A stretch of DNA of 64,000 bases from Methylobacillus glycogenes JCM 2850 (GTDB lineage: Bacteria; Pseudomonadota; Gammaproteobacteria; Burkholderiales; Methylophilaceae): positions 164,480 to 228,479 of the forward strand of contig NZ_BAMT01000003.1 of assembly GCF_000617925.1 (NCBI RefSeq), given 5' to 3'. Each line of letters begins with the position of its first letter. Within the stretch, counting starts at the first letter, position 1. A program made the position numbers and the translations under genes. Under the pieces are notes generated by a model. The model was not told the DNA's origin and ran no database searches. It worked only from the letters and a program-made list of their open reading frames with translations. Below are positions 10,054 to 19,483 of the stretch, piece after piece.

Positions 10054-11342
10054 TCAAGCCTGAATGCCCTTGACCTTGCCAGGCTGGGTGCGGAATGACG
10101 CCTGACGCTTGCTGGGGCTGGTCTCAGTGTTGGACTCGGCATTGGCATGCGGCTGGGACTGGCTATCCTGCTCCAGCGCTTCGCTACCTGGCATGGCGAT
10201 CTGGTGCGGGTTGACCTGCTGACCGGGGCGTACGCGTTGCAAGCCATTCACCACAATGCGCTCACCTGCCTTGAGGCCGGACTCCACCACGCGCAAGCCA
10301 CTTTGCTGCGCCCCTATCTTCACCTCGCGGTAATTGGCCTGGCCTTTTTCATCCACCACCAATACATAGCGCTTGTCTTGATCGGTACCCACGGCTTTTT
10401 CGTCTATCAGCAAGGCTTCATGCTGGCTGCCACTGCCCAGGCGTACACGTGCAAACAGACCGGGCAACAGGCTGCCATCGGTGTTATCAAATACTGCACG
10501 CACACGGATAGTGCCGGAGGCAGTATCCAGGCGGTTATCCACCGAGCCTATATGGCCCTGGCGGCTATAGCTTCTTCATTGGCCAGGCCCAGCAAGACCT
10601 TGAGCCCTTGCTGCTTGTTGCCCTGGGTTGGGCTGATGAATTTGAGATAACTTTGTTCATCGACTTCGATGGCGGCGTAGATATTGGCGGTGGAGACCAA
10701 TGTAGTCAGTGGTACTGAGCTGGCACCAGCAGAAACAATATTGCCCAGCGTAACTTCTGCGCGCGAGATACGGCCGCTGACCGGGGCGGTGATGCGGCTA
10801 TATTCCAGATTGAGGTTGGCGGTTTGCAGCTGCGCCTGGGCGGCGAGCAGGGCGGCCTTGGCTTCCAGCGCGGCATTGCGTTTTTCTTCAAAGTCACGGC
10901 GTGCAATGGCGTTGTCACCGATCAGGCGCTGTGCACGTTCCAGATCATGGCTGGTGTAATCCACCCTGGCTTCGGCGCTGCTGACCAGCGCCTTGCTGCG
11001 GGCTACTTCCGCTTCAAATGGACGTGGGTCTATGGTGAACAAGGTGTCACCCTTGTTGACGGTATCGCCATCCTTGAAATGAATGCGCGTCAGCGTGCCA
11101 GAAACCAGCGGGCGTATCTCCACGCGGTTGACGGCCTCAAGACGGCCGGAATAATCCTGCCAATCCGTCACCAAACGGCTTTCAACCGCAGCCACATCCA
11201 CACTGGCAGCTGGGGCGCTGGCCGGAGCTTCGGCATGAGCCTGTTGTTGCCCGGTCTGGCTCACCAGTATGCTGCCGCTCCCTATGAGCAACGCGGCAGC
11301 GATCATGGCGACAATTTTTTTCTTGCGTAATGGTTCAGTCAT
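10054..11342 (-). CDS. RND efflux membrane-fusion (adaptor) protein; one indel near 10571
   Basis: About 429 residues after restoring one G near 10571 (E-G-Y-S-R-Q-G-H-I-G-S in the repaired frame). Residues ~1-35 are a membrane-anchor/signal segment. The lipoyl half-motifs (RPLVSGTLTRIHFKDGD and ITAPVSGRISRAEV) flank a helical hairpin, and beta-barrel and membrane-proximal domains follow. It links the inner-membrane pump to the outer-membrane duct. Located 36 bp before the pump gene. The C-terminal 50 residues are polar and probably disordered. Confidence 0.9.
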
Positions 11343-11350
11343 GATGGTCC

Positions 11351-12205
11351 TTAAATTTGAGAATAAGAGTCTTGAGGTTCTATAAAATCGGCGATGGATT
11401 GCTTGGCCTGGCGGCGCAGGAAGTCATTGACCTCACGCAGCAAGGGCGCATGGGTATGCAGTTCGCCATGCTTCACCCCGGAATAGCGGGCCACTTGGGT
11501 GGAAACCCCGGCATCTATCAGTGCCGCGGCGTATTTCTCTGCCTCTATATGCAAAACATCGCACTCGGCGGTGGCAATAAAGGCGGGTGGCAGGCCCGCC
11601 AGGCGCATGCATTCCAGCGGCGCGGCGTAAGGGTGCATGCGTTGCATGCTTTGCGGCAGATATTGCTTGTAGCGTTGCGCGCATTGCTGCTCGGTGAGGT
11701 CAGAGTTCAACTTGCGCGCATCGCCCAGCCTGGTCATGCTTGGGTCCAGCATGGGGCCTATCAGCACTTGTGCGCCCAATGCCACTTCACCACGGTCACG
11801 CGCCATCAGCGTCAGGCATGCGGCAATATTGCCGCCAGCATCATCGCCCGCCACGATCAAAAGCTCAGGCGCTGCGCCCAGCTTTTTGGCATTGCGTTTG
11901 GCCCAAATTGCTGCGGCATAGGCTTCTTCTGGCGCTGCCGGGAAAGGGTGCATGGGGGCAAGTGAGTAACCCACAGATAACACCAGGGCCGGGCAATGGC
12001 TGGCAATAAAGTGTGCGGGAAATTCCGCATCATCCAGACTGCCACCACTAAAGCCACCGCCATGGAAATACAGCACCAAGGGCAGCTTGTGGCTGCTGGT
12101 GCCGGGTCGGTACAGGCGCACGGGTAGTGCGGCGCTGGGGCCGGGGATAATGAATTCTTCGCTGGTGAATGCACGTTTGAATTCAGATGTGGCGGGATTC
12201 ACCAT
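11351..12205 (-). CDS. llpE: LlpE-like alpha/beta hydrolase of the HSL family with substituted nucleophile
   Basis: 284 residues. The oxyanion motif H-G-G-G (YFHGGGFSGGS near residue 50) and the overall fold match the hormone-sensitive-lipase family. The nucleophile elbow reads AGDDAGGN, where the family has G-D-S-A-G-G, so the catalytic serine is replaced by aspartate. The distal D-V-L and K-H-G regions carrying the acid and histidine are present. It is the first gene of the operon, 8 bp before the adaptor gene, exactly as llpE precedes ceoAB-opcM and bpeEF-oprC in Burkholderia. Its role there is unclear; a non-hydrolytic or ligand-binding role is possible here. Confidence 0.75.
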   Translation of the reverse strand: MVNPATSEFKRAFTSEEFIIPGPSAALPVRLYRPGTSSHKLPLVLYFHGGGFSGGSLDDAEFPAHFIASHCPALVLSVGYSLAPMHPFPAAPEEAYAAAIWAKRNAKKLGAAPELLIVAGDDAGGNIAACLTLMARDRGEVALGAQVLIGPMLDPSMTRLGDARKLNSDLTEQQCAQRYKQYLPQSMQRMHPYAAPLECMRLAGLPPAFIATAECDVLHIEAEKYAAALIDAGVSTQVARYSGVKHGELHTHAPLLREVNDFLRRQAKQSIADFIEPQDSYSQI

Positions 12206-12516
12206 AGTGATGACAAGCCCTTAATTGGTAGTGACGATGGGCTGCATTCTGGTCTGTTTGAAATAAAAGATAATCCCCGTGATATCGATAACACTATTCC
12301 GTATCTATGAACAATGGCTATGTGAATACTTGGGATTGTTTTTAAAGCATTGATTTTTATGAATGAATAATCCTTGGGGATTTGACGTGCACTATGTGAA
12401 ATCACCAGGTTTTAGCTCGAGATTTTTATTAAATAGTTGGTACTTCGTAAATAATCCATTGCCTTTTGCAGCACTGTTGGCTATTTTGTAAACAATCAAG
12501 CAGCGGGGATGGTGCA
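12206..12516. promoter_or_regulatory. Divergent control region between llpE-efflux operon and lysR
   Basis: 311 bp, AT-rich compared with its flanks, with no coding frame. It must hold the promoters of both divergent units and, by analogy with ceoR/bpeT systems, a LysR binding site. I could not single out a convincing T-N11-A site among several candidates. Confidence 0.55.
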
Positions 12517-13533
12517 ATGGACAGATTTCAGGCAATGAAGGTATTCACAGGCGTAGTTGATGCCAATAGCTTTACGCGCGCCGCCGATAACCTGGGGCTA
12601 CCGCGCACCACAGTGACCACCACCATACAGGGGCTGGAGAGCCTGCTGCAGGTACGCCTGCTCAACCGCACCACGCGCAGACTTAGTGTCACGCCTGATG
12701 GCGCGGCCTATTACGAGCGCTGTATGCGGATATTGGCAGAGGTGGAAGAAACCGAAGCCTTGTTCAGCAACGTCACGCGTGGCCCCAAGGGCAAGTTACG
12801 CATCGATGTGCCGCCCTCCATAGGCCGTTTGATCATTATTCCCAAGCTCTGCGATTTCTATAGCCGCTATCCGGATGTAGAGCTGGTGATAGGCATGAGT
12901 GACCGCCCGGTGGACATGGTGCAGGAGGCGGTGGATTGTGTAGTGCGTGTTGGTGACCTGCAGGATTCCAGCATGGTGGCGAGACGCATAGGCGCGTTTG
13001 ATATCGTCACCTGCGCCGCGCCGCGCTATCTGGAACTGCATGGCGAGCCGCAAAGCATAGAAGACCTGGAACAACATCATGCCGTGCATTACTTCTCCAG
13101 CCGCACCGGGCGCAATATGGACTGGGATTTTGTGGTGGATGGCGAGGTGCGTGAAGTTGAAGTGACCGGCACGGTGGCAGTGAATGATGCGGAGGCTTAT
13201 GTAGCATTGGCGCTGCAAGGTTTTGGCCTGATTCAGACCGCGCGTTTCATGGTGCTGAAGCAACTGGAGTCAGGCGAACTGCGTGAAGTCCTGCCGCAAT
13301 GGCAGCCTTCCAGCGAGCCTATCTCAGTGGTTTATCTGCACAATCGCCATCTTTCACCCAAGGTACGGGCTTTTGTGGACTGGATAGCCGAGCTGTTTGG
13401 TAACTGCCCATTGCTGGGTGGCACCAGCCAGGAAATGCGCGATGAGGAATGCCGCTTTGCCTGCCAGCAAGAGCAGGGCACCACCATGCGTGAAATCATA
13501 GAGCGCAACAATCAGGCAGAAGCGATTTTTTAA
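12517..13533 (+). CDS. LysR-family transcriptional regulator of the efflux operon
   Basis: 338 residues from ATG 12517. The usual LysR opening MDRFQAMKVF fixes this start; 17 codons of in-frame upstream sequence are not conserved. An N-terminal winged helix (residues ~1-60, SFTRAADNLGLPRTTVTTTI) is followed by a substrate-binding-like effector domain. Divergent position next to an llpE-RND operon matches BpeT/CeoR, which activate efflux in response to inducers such as salicylate-like aromatics; the effector here is unknown. The last ~30 residues are a polar tail longer than usual. Confidence 0.88.
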   Translation: MDRFQAMKVFTGVVDANSFTRAADNLGLPRTTVTTTIQGLESLLQVRLLNRTTRRLSVTPDGAAYYERCMRILAEVEETEALFSNVTRGPKGKLRIDVPPSIGRLIIIPKLCDFYSRYPDVELVIGMSDRPVDMVQEAVDCVVRVGDLQDSSMVARRIGAFDIVTCAAPRYLELHGEPQSIEDLEQHHAVHYFSSRTGRNMDWDFVVDGEVREVEVTGTVAVNDAEAYVALALQGFGLIQTARFMVLKQLESGELREVLPQWQPSSEPISVVYLHNRHLSPKVRAFVDWIAELFGNCPLLGGTSQEMRDEECRFACQQEQGTTMREIIERNNQAEAIF

Positions 13534-13544
13534 GCAGGGTTTTG

Positions 13545-13605
13545 GTCTAGTACTCGGCTTAGTACTTGTATGAATGCTTGGCTAAGTACTGGACTAAGAA
13601 CTAGA
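13545..13605. repeat. Degenerate short repeat between convergent lysR and crp-like genes
   Basis: Four variants of a 10-12-bp unit (CTAGTACT, CTTAGTACT, CTAAGTACT, CTAAGAACT) fill the gap between two stop codons. Confidence 0.6.
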
Positions 13606-14316
13606 TTAATGTGCCTTGGCCAGCGCGGCGTATTCGCGCCGCACCACTTGATAACACTCGCAAGCCTTGAGTTCCAGCCCGTCACGGTCGAGGATGGCAA
13701 TATGCCCACGGCTGTAGCGAATCAGGCCTTCGCGCTGCAGCCTGCCTGCGGCTTCCGTCACCCCCTCGCGTCTCACCCCCAGCATGTTGGCAATCAGTTC
13801 CTGTGTCATCAACACCTCGGCGGTTTCCAGCCTGTCCAGGCTTAGCAGCAGCCAGCGGCATAGCTGCTGCTCCAGCATGCAGTGGCGGTTGCATACTGCC
13901 GTCTGGGTAATCTGCGTAATCAAGGCATGGGTATAGCGCAGTAGCCTGGTGGCCAGGGTAGGGCTGGCATGGAATAACTGACGTAGCGTGCTAGCCTTGA
14001 GCCTAAAGCCATAGCCCGCGCTTTGCACCACGGCCCTACAGGTAGAAGAGGCACTGCCGAGGATGATAGGGGTACCCACCATACCTTCGTTGCCGATCAC
14101 GGCAATTTCGGTACTGGCTCCATTCGTCATGACATAGAGCAGGGAAACAATGGCATTCAGCGGGAAATAAGCATACTTGAGGGTTTGCTCAGGCTCGTAC
14201 AGTACATCGCCAAGCTGCATCAGCACGGGTTCTAAACAGGGAATCAAATCAAAGGCATCCTCAGGCTTCAAAGCACCGATCAAACTGTTTTTCTGCGGAC
14301 TGAATGGAATGTCCAT
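13606..14316 (-). CDS. Crp/Fnr-family transcriptional regulator
   Basis: 236 residues. A cyclic-nucleotide-binding-like beta-roll (residues ~15-130, with GDVLYEPEQ and a G-N-E-G-M-V-G turn) is followed by a Crp-type winged helix (residues ~150-220: M-T-Q-E-L-I-A-N-M-L-G-V-R-R-E-G-V-T). The N-terminal cysteines of true Fnr are absent and the phosphate-binding cassette is not canonical, so cAMP or oxygen sensing cannot be assumed. Proteins of this subgroup are common as orphan regulators in methylotrophic betaproteobacteria. Convergent with lysR. Confidence 0.85.
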   Translation of the reverse strand: MDIPFSPQKNSLIGALKPEDAFDLIPCLEPVLMQLGDVLYEPEQTLKYAYFPLNAIVSLLYVMTNGASTEIAVIGNEGMVGTPIILGSASSTCRAVVQSAGYGFRLKASTLRQLFHASPTLATRLLRYTHALITQITQTAVCNRHCMLEQQLCRWLLLSLDRLETAEVLMTQELIANMLGVRREGVTEAAGRLQREGLIRYSRGHIAILDRDGLELKACECYQVVRREYAALAKAH

Positions 14317-14561
14317 ACGCGCTGCTAACCTGATGTCATGTCTTTGTTCTAGAGCTCAGTATATGCGCATTATTGAACTGTGAACCAGACCTGACTTTAA
14401 ATTAGTCCGATCGGCCTAATTTCGCAATATTTTCCTATCAATCAGAACCTTATGTTGGTTATCGCACAGTATGGGCTTAGGCCCAAGCGCATTCTCATTT
14501 CACCCGGCGCTCATAGTCGGGAGAGGAGATGTTTCTGAAGGTATACACGTAAAAGGAAACG

Positions 14562-15200
14562 ATGATGAATAACGTTAAAGTAATTTTGTGTGGGGCACTG
14601 CTCGCTGCAAGCAGTGGCGTTAATGCTGCAAATCTGGTGGTGAATGGGGGCTTTGAAGCGGACACCATATCCGGCGCATATGAACAACTGGCGGCGGTGA
14701 CTGGTTGGACCTCAGATGGGGTGTTTGAAATTCAGCGCGGCAGCGATTTTGGTGGCTGGCCACAATTCAATACCGCCTATGAAGGGCAGCAATATCTGGA
14801 ATTGAATTCCACCAACCTGACCTCGATCTGGCAGGATCTGGGCACTACTACAGGGCAGCTTTACAATCTCAGCTTTGCCTATTCTGGCCGTTCAGATACT
14901 CCAGGCCAGCTCAATAGTGCATTAGAGATTTACTGGGGTGGCACGCAGTTGCTGTCAACTTCAGTGACTTATCATAGTGACTGGGTGGAATACCACTTCA
15001 CAAATCTGCTAGCCACCAGCAATTCCACCACACTCAAATTCACCTCCATAGAGCCACAGAATGCGCCATCCTATGGCTCATTCCTGGATGGTGTTGTGGT
15101 CACTGCCGTACCAGAGCCTAGCACCTTTGGTATGTTGGGCCTGGGGATAGCTGTGATGGCCTATTTAGGCAGACGTCAGCGCCAGCACAATTTGTGCTGA
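14562..15200 (+). CDS. PEP-CTERM sorted extracellular protein
   Basis: 212 residues. Signal peptide to about residue 22 (G-V-N-A-A). The body begins NLVVNGGFEAD, the carbohydrate-binding-like jelly-roll opening seen in many PEP-CTERM and DUF642-like proteins. The C-terminus carries the complete sorting signal: VPEPSTFGMLGLG, a transmembrane stretch and a basic end (GRRQRQ). Exosortase is expected to cleave it and pass it to the cell surface or exopolysaccharide matrix; no exosortase gene lies in this window. Two adjacent ATGs (14562, 14565) follow AAAGGAA. Confidence 0.9.
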   Translation: MMNNVKVILCGALLAASSGVNAANLVVNGGFEADTISGAYEQLAAVTGWTSDGVFEIQRGSDFGGWPQFNTAYEGQQYLELNSTNLTSIWQDLGTTTGQLYNLSFAYSGRSDTPGQLNSALEIYWGGTQLLSTSVTYHSDWVEYHFTNLLATSNSTTLKFTSIEPQNAPSYGSFLDGVVVTAVPEPSTFGMLGLGIAVMAYLGRRQRQHNLC

Positions 15201-15232
15201 TTTGCTGAACAGGGGGAAAAGCAAGCCTCATC

Positions 15233-15257
15233 AAGGCCAGGCAGTATGCCTGGCCTT
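15233..15257 (+). terminator. Terminator after the PEP-CTERM gene
   Basis: Perfect 10-bp stem AAGGCCAGGC / GCCTGGCCTT with a 5-nt loop, ending in T's. It is followed by the convergent monooxygenase gene. Confidence 0.8.
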
Positions 15258-15315
15258 TCTATTGCTGGAGTTGTAATGACATCGCTACAAAAATAGCGTT
15301 GGTGTGGGGTCAAGG

Positions 15316-16322
15316 TTAGGCAGAAAAGTCGGGAGCAAGACGTGCGCGTATCGCCGCCACCTCACGATAAGAGCGCAGCCTCACCTCATGATCAAATACA
15401 TGTCCGGTCACCATCAGCTCATCCGGCGCGAGTTCTGCCAGCAGCTTGCGCAGCCCGGCTTCCACAGTCGCGCTGGAGCCTACAAGTGAACAGGCCAGCA
15501 TGCGCTCCACTCCTATTTTTTCTGCGGGTGCCCAATATTGCTCTATATCCTTGATAGGCGGCGGCAATTGCCCGGGGTGGCCACGGTGCAGATTGGTAAA
15601 GCCTTGCTGCTGTGAGGTAAACCAGTATCTGGCCTCCTCATCGCTATCAGCCACCAGGATATTCACCGTCACCATGAAATAAGGTGTTTGCAGCTGGGCC
15701 GAAGGCCGGAACTGATTGCGGTAAGTATCCAGTGCCTGCAGCAAAAAGGTAGGCGCAAAGTGCGAGGCAAAGGCAAAAGGCAGGCCATTGGCGGCAGCAA
15801 ACTGGGCACCGTAGAGGCTAGAGCCAGTATCCACAAGGGAATATCCAGACCTGCACCCGGCACTGCGCGCACGGCTTGCCCAGGCTCAGCTTCAGCCAGG
15901 AAGTGCTGCAACTCTGCCACCAGTTCGGGGAAATCCTCGCCATGGGTTGCCAGGTTGCGGCGTAAAGCACGTGCGGTCGCCATATCGCTGCCAGGCGCAC
16001 GGCCCAGGCCCAGGTCTATACGGCCGGGGTAGAGTGAGGCCAGGGTGCCAAATTGTTCTGCAATTGCCAAGGGCGCATGGTTGGGCAGCATGATGCCGCC
16101 AGCGCCCAGGCGGATTTTCTGCGTCTGTGCGGCCACATGGCCTATCACCACCGAGGTAGCGGCACTGGCAATGCCTGGCATATTGTGATGCTCGGCTAGC
16201 CAGTAACGCTGGTAACCCAGGCTTTCGGCCTGCTGCGCCAGGCTGACAGAGTTGCTGAAAGCCTGGGCAGGTGTGCTGCCCTGGACGATGGGGCATAGAT
16301 CGAGCACGGAAAACGGAATCAT
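15316..16322 (-). CDS. Luciferase-like (LLM) flavin-dependent monooxygenase; one indel near 15823
   Basis: 335 residues once one missing base near 15823 is restored ([12 protein letters not shown] in the repaired frame). Family hallmarks are the [12 protein letters not shown] start, [11 protein letters not shown] near residue 45, the G-G-I-M-L-P-N-H strand, and the [21 protein letters not shown] block. The sequence resembles the bacterial YhbW group, whose substrate is unknown; FMN-dependent oxidation is the family expectation. The VOC gene upstream on the same strand is about 130 bp away, so an operon is possible but not certain. Confidence 0.9.
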
Positions 16323-16452
16323 GATGAGGACTTCAAGTAAAGATAAAGGGATGCAGCACTGACCATCAAAGTGTCAGGTCGTTCTCAGGATTGTTCTCAG
16401 GAATGAAGAACGCCCTAGCCACTGCCGCTTGAGCCTTGCCGTGATATTGCGT

Positions 16453-16866
16453 TCAGGATGCGGCCGGGCTAATGACCACAGAAGCAGCGCTACGGCTAGC
16501 AGGCCCATGAAACACCGCTTCAATATTATTGCCATCAGGGTCCAGCACAAAAGCAGCATAGTAGCCCGGGTGATAAGGCCGCTCTCCAGGCGCGCCGTTA
16601 TCGCGCCCTCCCGCTGCCAGTGCCGCACGGTGAAATGCCTGCACGCTGGCCTGGTCCGCAGCCTGTAGGGCCAGATGGATACGGGTAATGTAGTCATCGG
16701 CCTGATTCACAAACAACTCATCGGCATAGAAAAAGCCTGGGCCTTCCTGCAAAACCTCAGCATGCCCCAGCGCACTCAGCACTGCCTGATAAAAGCGTTT
16801 GCTGGCCGCAAGATCAGCCACCCGCAAATGCACATGATCCAGCAATCTGCCTCTGTGAAACTGCAT
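16453..16866 (-). CDS. VOC-superfamily (glyoxalase/dioxygenase-like) protein
   Basis: 137 residues from the ATG at 16866, which follows CAGGAGAAT; an in-frame ATG six codons upstream is less likely. Two beta-alpha-beta-beta-beta modules: LLDHVHLRVADL opens the first, and Y-A-A-F-V-L-D-P-D-G-N-N-I-E-A-V-F closes the second. Metal ligands would be H (near residue 12), H in the centre (R-I-H-L) and E (N-I-E-A), consistent with a working metal site. The substrate cannot be deduced. The last 12 residues are low complexity. Confidence 0.85.
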   Translation of the reverse strand: MQFHRGRLLDHVHLRVADLAASKRFYQAVLSALGHAEVLQEGPGFFYADELFVNQADDYITRIHLALQAADQASVQAFHRAALAAGGRDNGAPGERPYHPGYYAAFVLDPDGNNIEAVFHGPASRSAASVVISPAAS

Positions 16867-17030
16867 GTTATTCTCCTGTTGCAATGATGTTGATGCCAGC
16901 CCAGCCGCCCTGGCGGCAGGAAGTTGGCTGTTCTAGCTTTAGAATTTCAGCCACAACCGAACATCTGCTGTGCAATATTGTCTGTGAATTTTAGGCTTGT
17001 GTTTTCCATACACGTCACCATTTAAAAGCC

Positions 17031-18587
17031 ATGCTAACCTTTGATAATCGATTCCTCAAGGAACTCCCCGGAGACCCGGACAGCAGCAACCAGCTGCGTC
17101 AGGTGTTTCATGCCTGCTGGTCACGCGTAAAGCCCACGCCAGTTTCTGCGCCCAAACTATTAGCCTGGTCGGATGAAATGCGCCAGGCGCTGGATTTAAG
17201 CGAAGCAGACTTGCAGTCGCCCGAGTGGGTGAATGCCTTGTCAGGTAATGGCCTGTTGCCGGGCATGGAGCCTTATGCCATGTGTTATGGCGGACACCAG
17301 TTTGGCCATTGGGCCGGGCAATTGGGCGATGGCCGTGCCATCAGCCTGGGGGAAGTGGTTAACCGTCAGGGCCAGCGTTGGGAATTGCAACTCAAAGGTG
17401 CGGGGGTAACGCCTTATTCGCGCATGGCTGATGGACGTGCGGTGCTGCGCTCATCACTGCGTGAGTTTCTCTGCAGCGAGGCCATGCATCATCTGGGCAT
17501 TCCCACCACGCGCGCACTGAGCCTGGTGCAGACCGGGGATTTTGTTATCCGCGATATGTTTTACAACGGTAATCCGCAGGCAGAAAAAGGCGCGATAGTC
17601 TGCCGGGTTTCGCCTTCGTTTACGCGTTTTGGCAACTTTGAGATTTTTGCCATGCGCGAAGACAAAGCCACCTTGCAGCAATTGGTGGATTTCACTATCA
17701 GGCGCGACTTCCCCGAACTGGCCGATTACCCTGAACAAGAACGCCTGGCCGAATGGTTTGCGATTGTTTGCAGCCGTACTGCGCATCTGGTGGCGCAATG
17801 GATGCGCGTGGGCTTTGTGCATGGCGTGATGAATACCGACAATATGTCCATACTCGGCCTGACCATAGACTACGGCCCTTATGGCTGGGTAGATAATTTT
17901 GATCCGTCCTGGACTCCCAACACCACCGACGCGGCTGGCCGCCGCTACTGCTTTGGCCGTCAGCCCGATATCGCGCGCTGGAACCTGGAACGTCTGGCGC
18001 AGGCACTTTATACCTTGCAGCCCGAGCGCGAGATTTACGACGAAGGCCTGATGCTGTTTGACCAAACCTATAATCGGCAATGGGCGGGCATACTCGCGGC
18101 CAAGTTTGGCCTGGGCCAGTGGCGCGATGAACATGAGGCTTTGGTCAACGAGGTGTTTGACCTGATGTTCCACGCCGAGGTGGACATGACAGAATTCTTC
18201 CGTCAGTTAGCTGAGATAGAGCAGGATAATCCCAACCTGGAAACCCTGCGTAGCGCGTTCTACAGCGAGGCCTTGTGGCAGACCTTCAAGCCCAGGTTTG
18301 AGCTTTGGTTGCAGCAATATGCGGGCTGGCTCAAGCAAGGCGGGCAGACCGATGCCGCAAGAAAGCTAGCCATGAACCGTGTGAACCCACGTTATGTGCT
18401 GCGTAATTATTTGGCGCAACAGGCCATAGACCTGGCCAATCAGGGTGATACCAGCCTGGTGGAAGAGTTACTGCAGGTACTGCGCAAGCCTTATGAGGTT
18501 CAAGCAGGCAAGGAGCATCTGGCTGGGCTGCGCCCGGATTGGGCCAGACACAAGGCGGGTTGCTCCATGCTTTCGTGCAGCTCCTGA
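17031..18587 (+). CDS. selO: Protein adenylyltransferase SelO (YdiU family)
   Basis: 518 residues, full length for the family. SelO is a pseudokinase-fold enzyme that transfers AMP to Ser/Thr/Tyr of target proteins and is linked to redox stress. Visible blocks are YAMCYGGHQFGHWAGQLGDG (nucleotide-binding region), QLKGAGVTPYSRMADGRAV and RSSLREFLCSEAMHHLGIPT, MNTDNMS (metal-binding Asn/Asp) and D-Y-G-P-Y-G-W. The C-terminus is CSMLSCSS, with cysteine at the position occupied by selenocysteine in eukaryotic SELENOO. Monocistronic. Confidence 0.95.
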   Translation: MLTFDNRFLKELPGDPDSSNQLRQVFHACWSRVKPTPVSAPKLLAWSDEMRQALDLSEADLQSPEWVNALSGNGLLPGMEPYAMCYGGHQFGHWAGQLGDGRAISLGEVVNRQGQRWELQLKGAGVTPYSRMADGRAVLRSSLREFLCSEAMHHLGIPTTRALSLVQTGDFVIRDMFYNGNPQAEKGAIVCRVSPSFTRFGNFEIFAMREDKATLQQLVDFTIRRDFPELADYPEQERLAEWFAIVCSRTAHLVAQWMRVGFVHGVMNTDNMSILGLTIDYGPYGWVDNFDPSWTPNTTDAAGRRYCFGRQPDIARWNLERLAQALYTLQPEREIYDEGLMLFDQTYNRQWAGILAAKFGLGQWRDEHEALVNEVFDLMFHAEVDMTEFFRQLAEIEQDNPNLETLRSAFYSEALWQTFKPRFELWLQQYAGWLKQGGQTDAARKLAMNRVNPRYVLRNYLAQQAIDLANQGDTSLVEELLQVLRKPYEVQAGKEHLAGLRPDWARHKAGCSMLSCSS

Positions 18588-18774
18588 CCTAAGCTTTGTT
18601 GGCCTGGTGTATGCCTCACTACCATGAAGTGTGATGTTCTCGCTGCCTTAGTAAAGCTGCATCCTCAAAGTAATCGAGCGATGCCGCTATATCCCGAATT
18701 GTCTGAGCTGCAAGCATTCCCTGCCAGCGACAAGTTTTGATAAGATGCCGCCCTCAATAAAAAAGGGGGTTCAC

Positions 18775-18999
18775 ATGGCAGAAAAGCGCAAACCAGACAA
18801 TATGGTCATTCTCGACAGACCCATGATCTCTGTGGAAACCACGGAATATCATGAAGTGAAAATCACTGTAGTGGGCATGGATGCCGCCATGGAGCAGATC
18901 CGCCAGCAAGAACTAGTGATTCCGCTGGAGTGTGCAGGGCAGGTGGGGCAATTTCTGACGCAGATTGCGGGGCAAACTGCTGATAAATCAGCAGCTTAA
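18775..18999 (+). CDS. Small conserved-looking hypothetical protein
   Basis: 74 residues from the ATG preceded by AAAAGGGGG, a strong ribosome site that decides this start over an ATG at 18745. Predicted compact alpha/beta with V-E-T-T-E-Y-H-E-V-K-I-T-V-V-G-M and two helices; no signal peptide. The family is not recognised. It stands alone between selO and a 480-bp gap. Confidence 0.6.
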   Translation: MAEKRKPDNMVILDRPMISVETTEYHEVKITVVGMDAAMEQIRQQELVIPLECAGQVGQFLTQIAGQTADKSAA

Positions 19000-19034
19000 A
19001 GGCAAATAACCTTAGCTTCTATTTTACTATAATG

Positions 19035-19072
19035 ATTTAATTGACTATTTAATATTAAATAGTCAATTAAAT
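19035..19072. repeat. Perfect 38-bp AT-rich palindrome
   Basis: 19 bp (beginning ATTTAATTGACTATT) are followed directly by their exact reverse complement, with no spacer. It could extrude as a cruciform, serve as a terminator of the small upstream gene in both directions, or bind a dimeric protein. Confidence 0.75.
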
Positions 19073-19083
19073 TGCGCTAACAT

Positions 19084-19105
19084 TCTCCTACCATCTTGTA
19101 GGAGA
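19084..19105. repeat. Small hairpin TCTCCTAC / GTAGGAGA
   Basis: Perfect 8-bp stem with loop CATCTT, 12 bp after the large palindrome. There is no T-run, so terminator activity is doubtful. Confidence 0.55.
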
Positions 19106-19456
19106 GTGAAATGCGCTTAGCACCCTTACGCCAACATTCAGCTTATCTACACCCTCATGGGGTGATACACATTGCGGGTCATCTGCTTGCATGTGCGTGC
19201 ATTTCGAGCATATCAAGACGCGATTTTCTTGCATGATGACCGTATATGCGATTGAGCGTGGCGGTGAGCCATGGCACCGAGACCAACCCAGCCTACAGGC
19301 GGTTCGCATTGTCGTAGCTAGTCCCAACATTTAGTGCCTGCAAACTAAACGCCAATTTCAACCTGAGTGCATGTGGGATTTAGCGCCAGCTTCCACATCC
19401 TTTGACCGACTAGTTGAGATGTATTTTGATGAATTGTATTCCCCCTATTGACGCCA

Positions 19457-19470
19457 TGTACGTTCGTACA
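19457..19470. promoter_or_regulatory. lexA: Candidate LexA operator (LexA2-like box)
   Basis: Inverted repeat TGTACG-TT-CGTACA ending 13 bp before the repressor start. Its core, GTAC-N4-GTAC, resembles the LexA2 box reported in Pseudomonas putida (GTAC-N4-GTGC), not the Escherichia coli CTG-N10-CAG box. The position suits autorepression. Confidence 0.65.
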
Positions 19471-19483
19471 GTAAAGTCAAGAC

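Larger units (their letters stand above)
19000..19456. other. Non-coding gap with large palindromes
   Basis: About 457 bp with no convincing gene. It contains the 38-bp palindrome and the smaller hairpin listed separately. Stop codons interrupt all frames on the plus strand, and the one open minus frame (19088-19330) has no coding character. Confidence 0.6.

Noticed and set aside
13545..13605. Tandem GTACT units as a CRISPR-like array
   Set aside because: Units are about 10 bp, degenerate and without regular spacers; no cas genes nearby.
19088..19330. 80-codon open frame on the minus strand upstream of lexA
   Set aside because: No ribosome site, no recognisable motif, atypical composition, and it overlaps a palindrome region; treated as chance.
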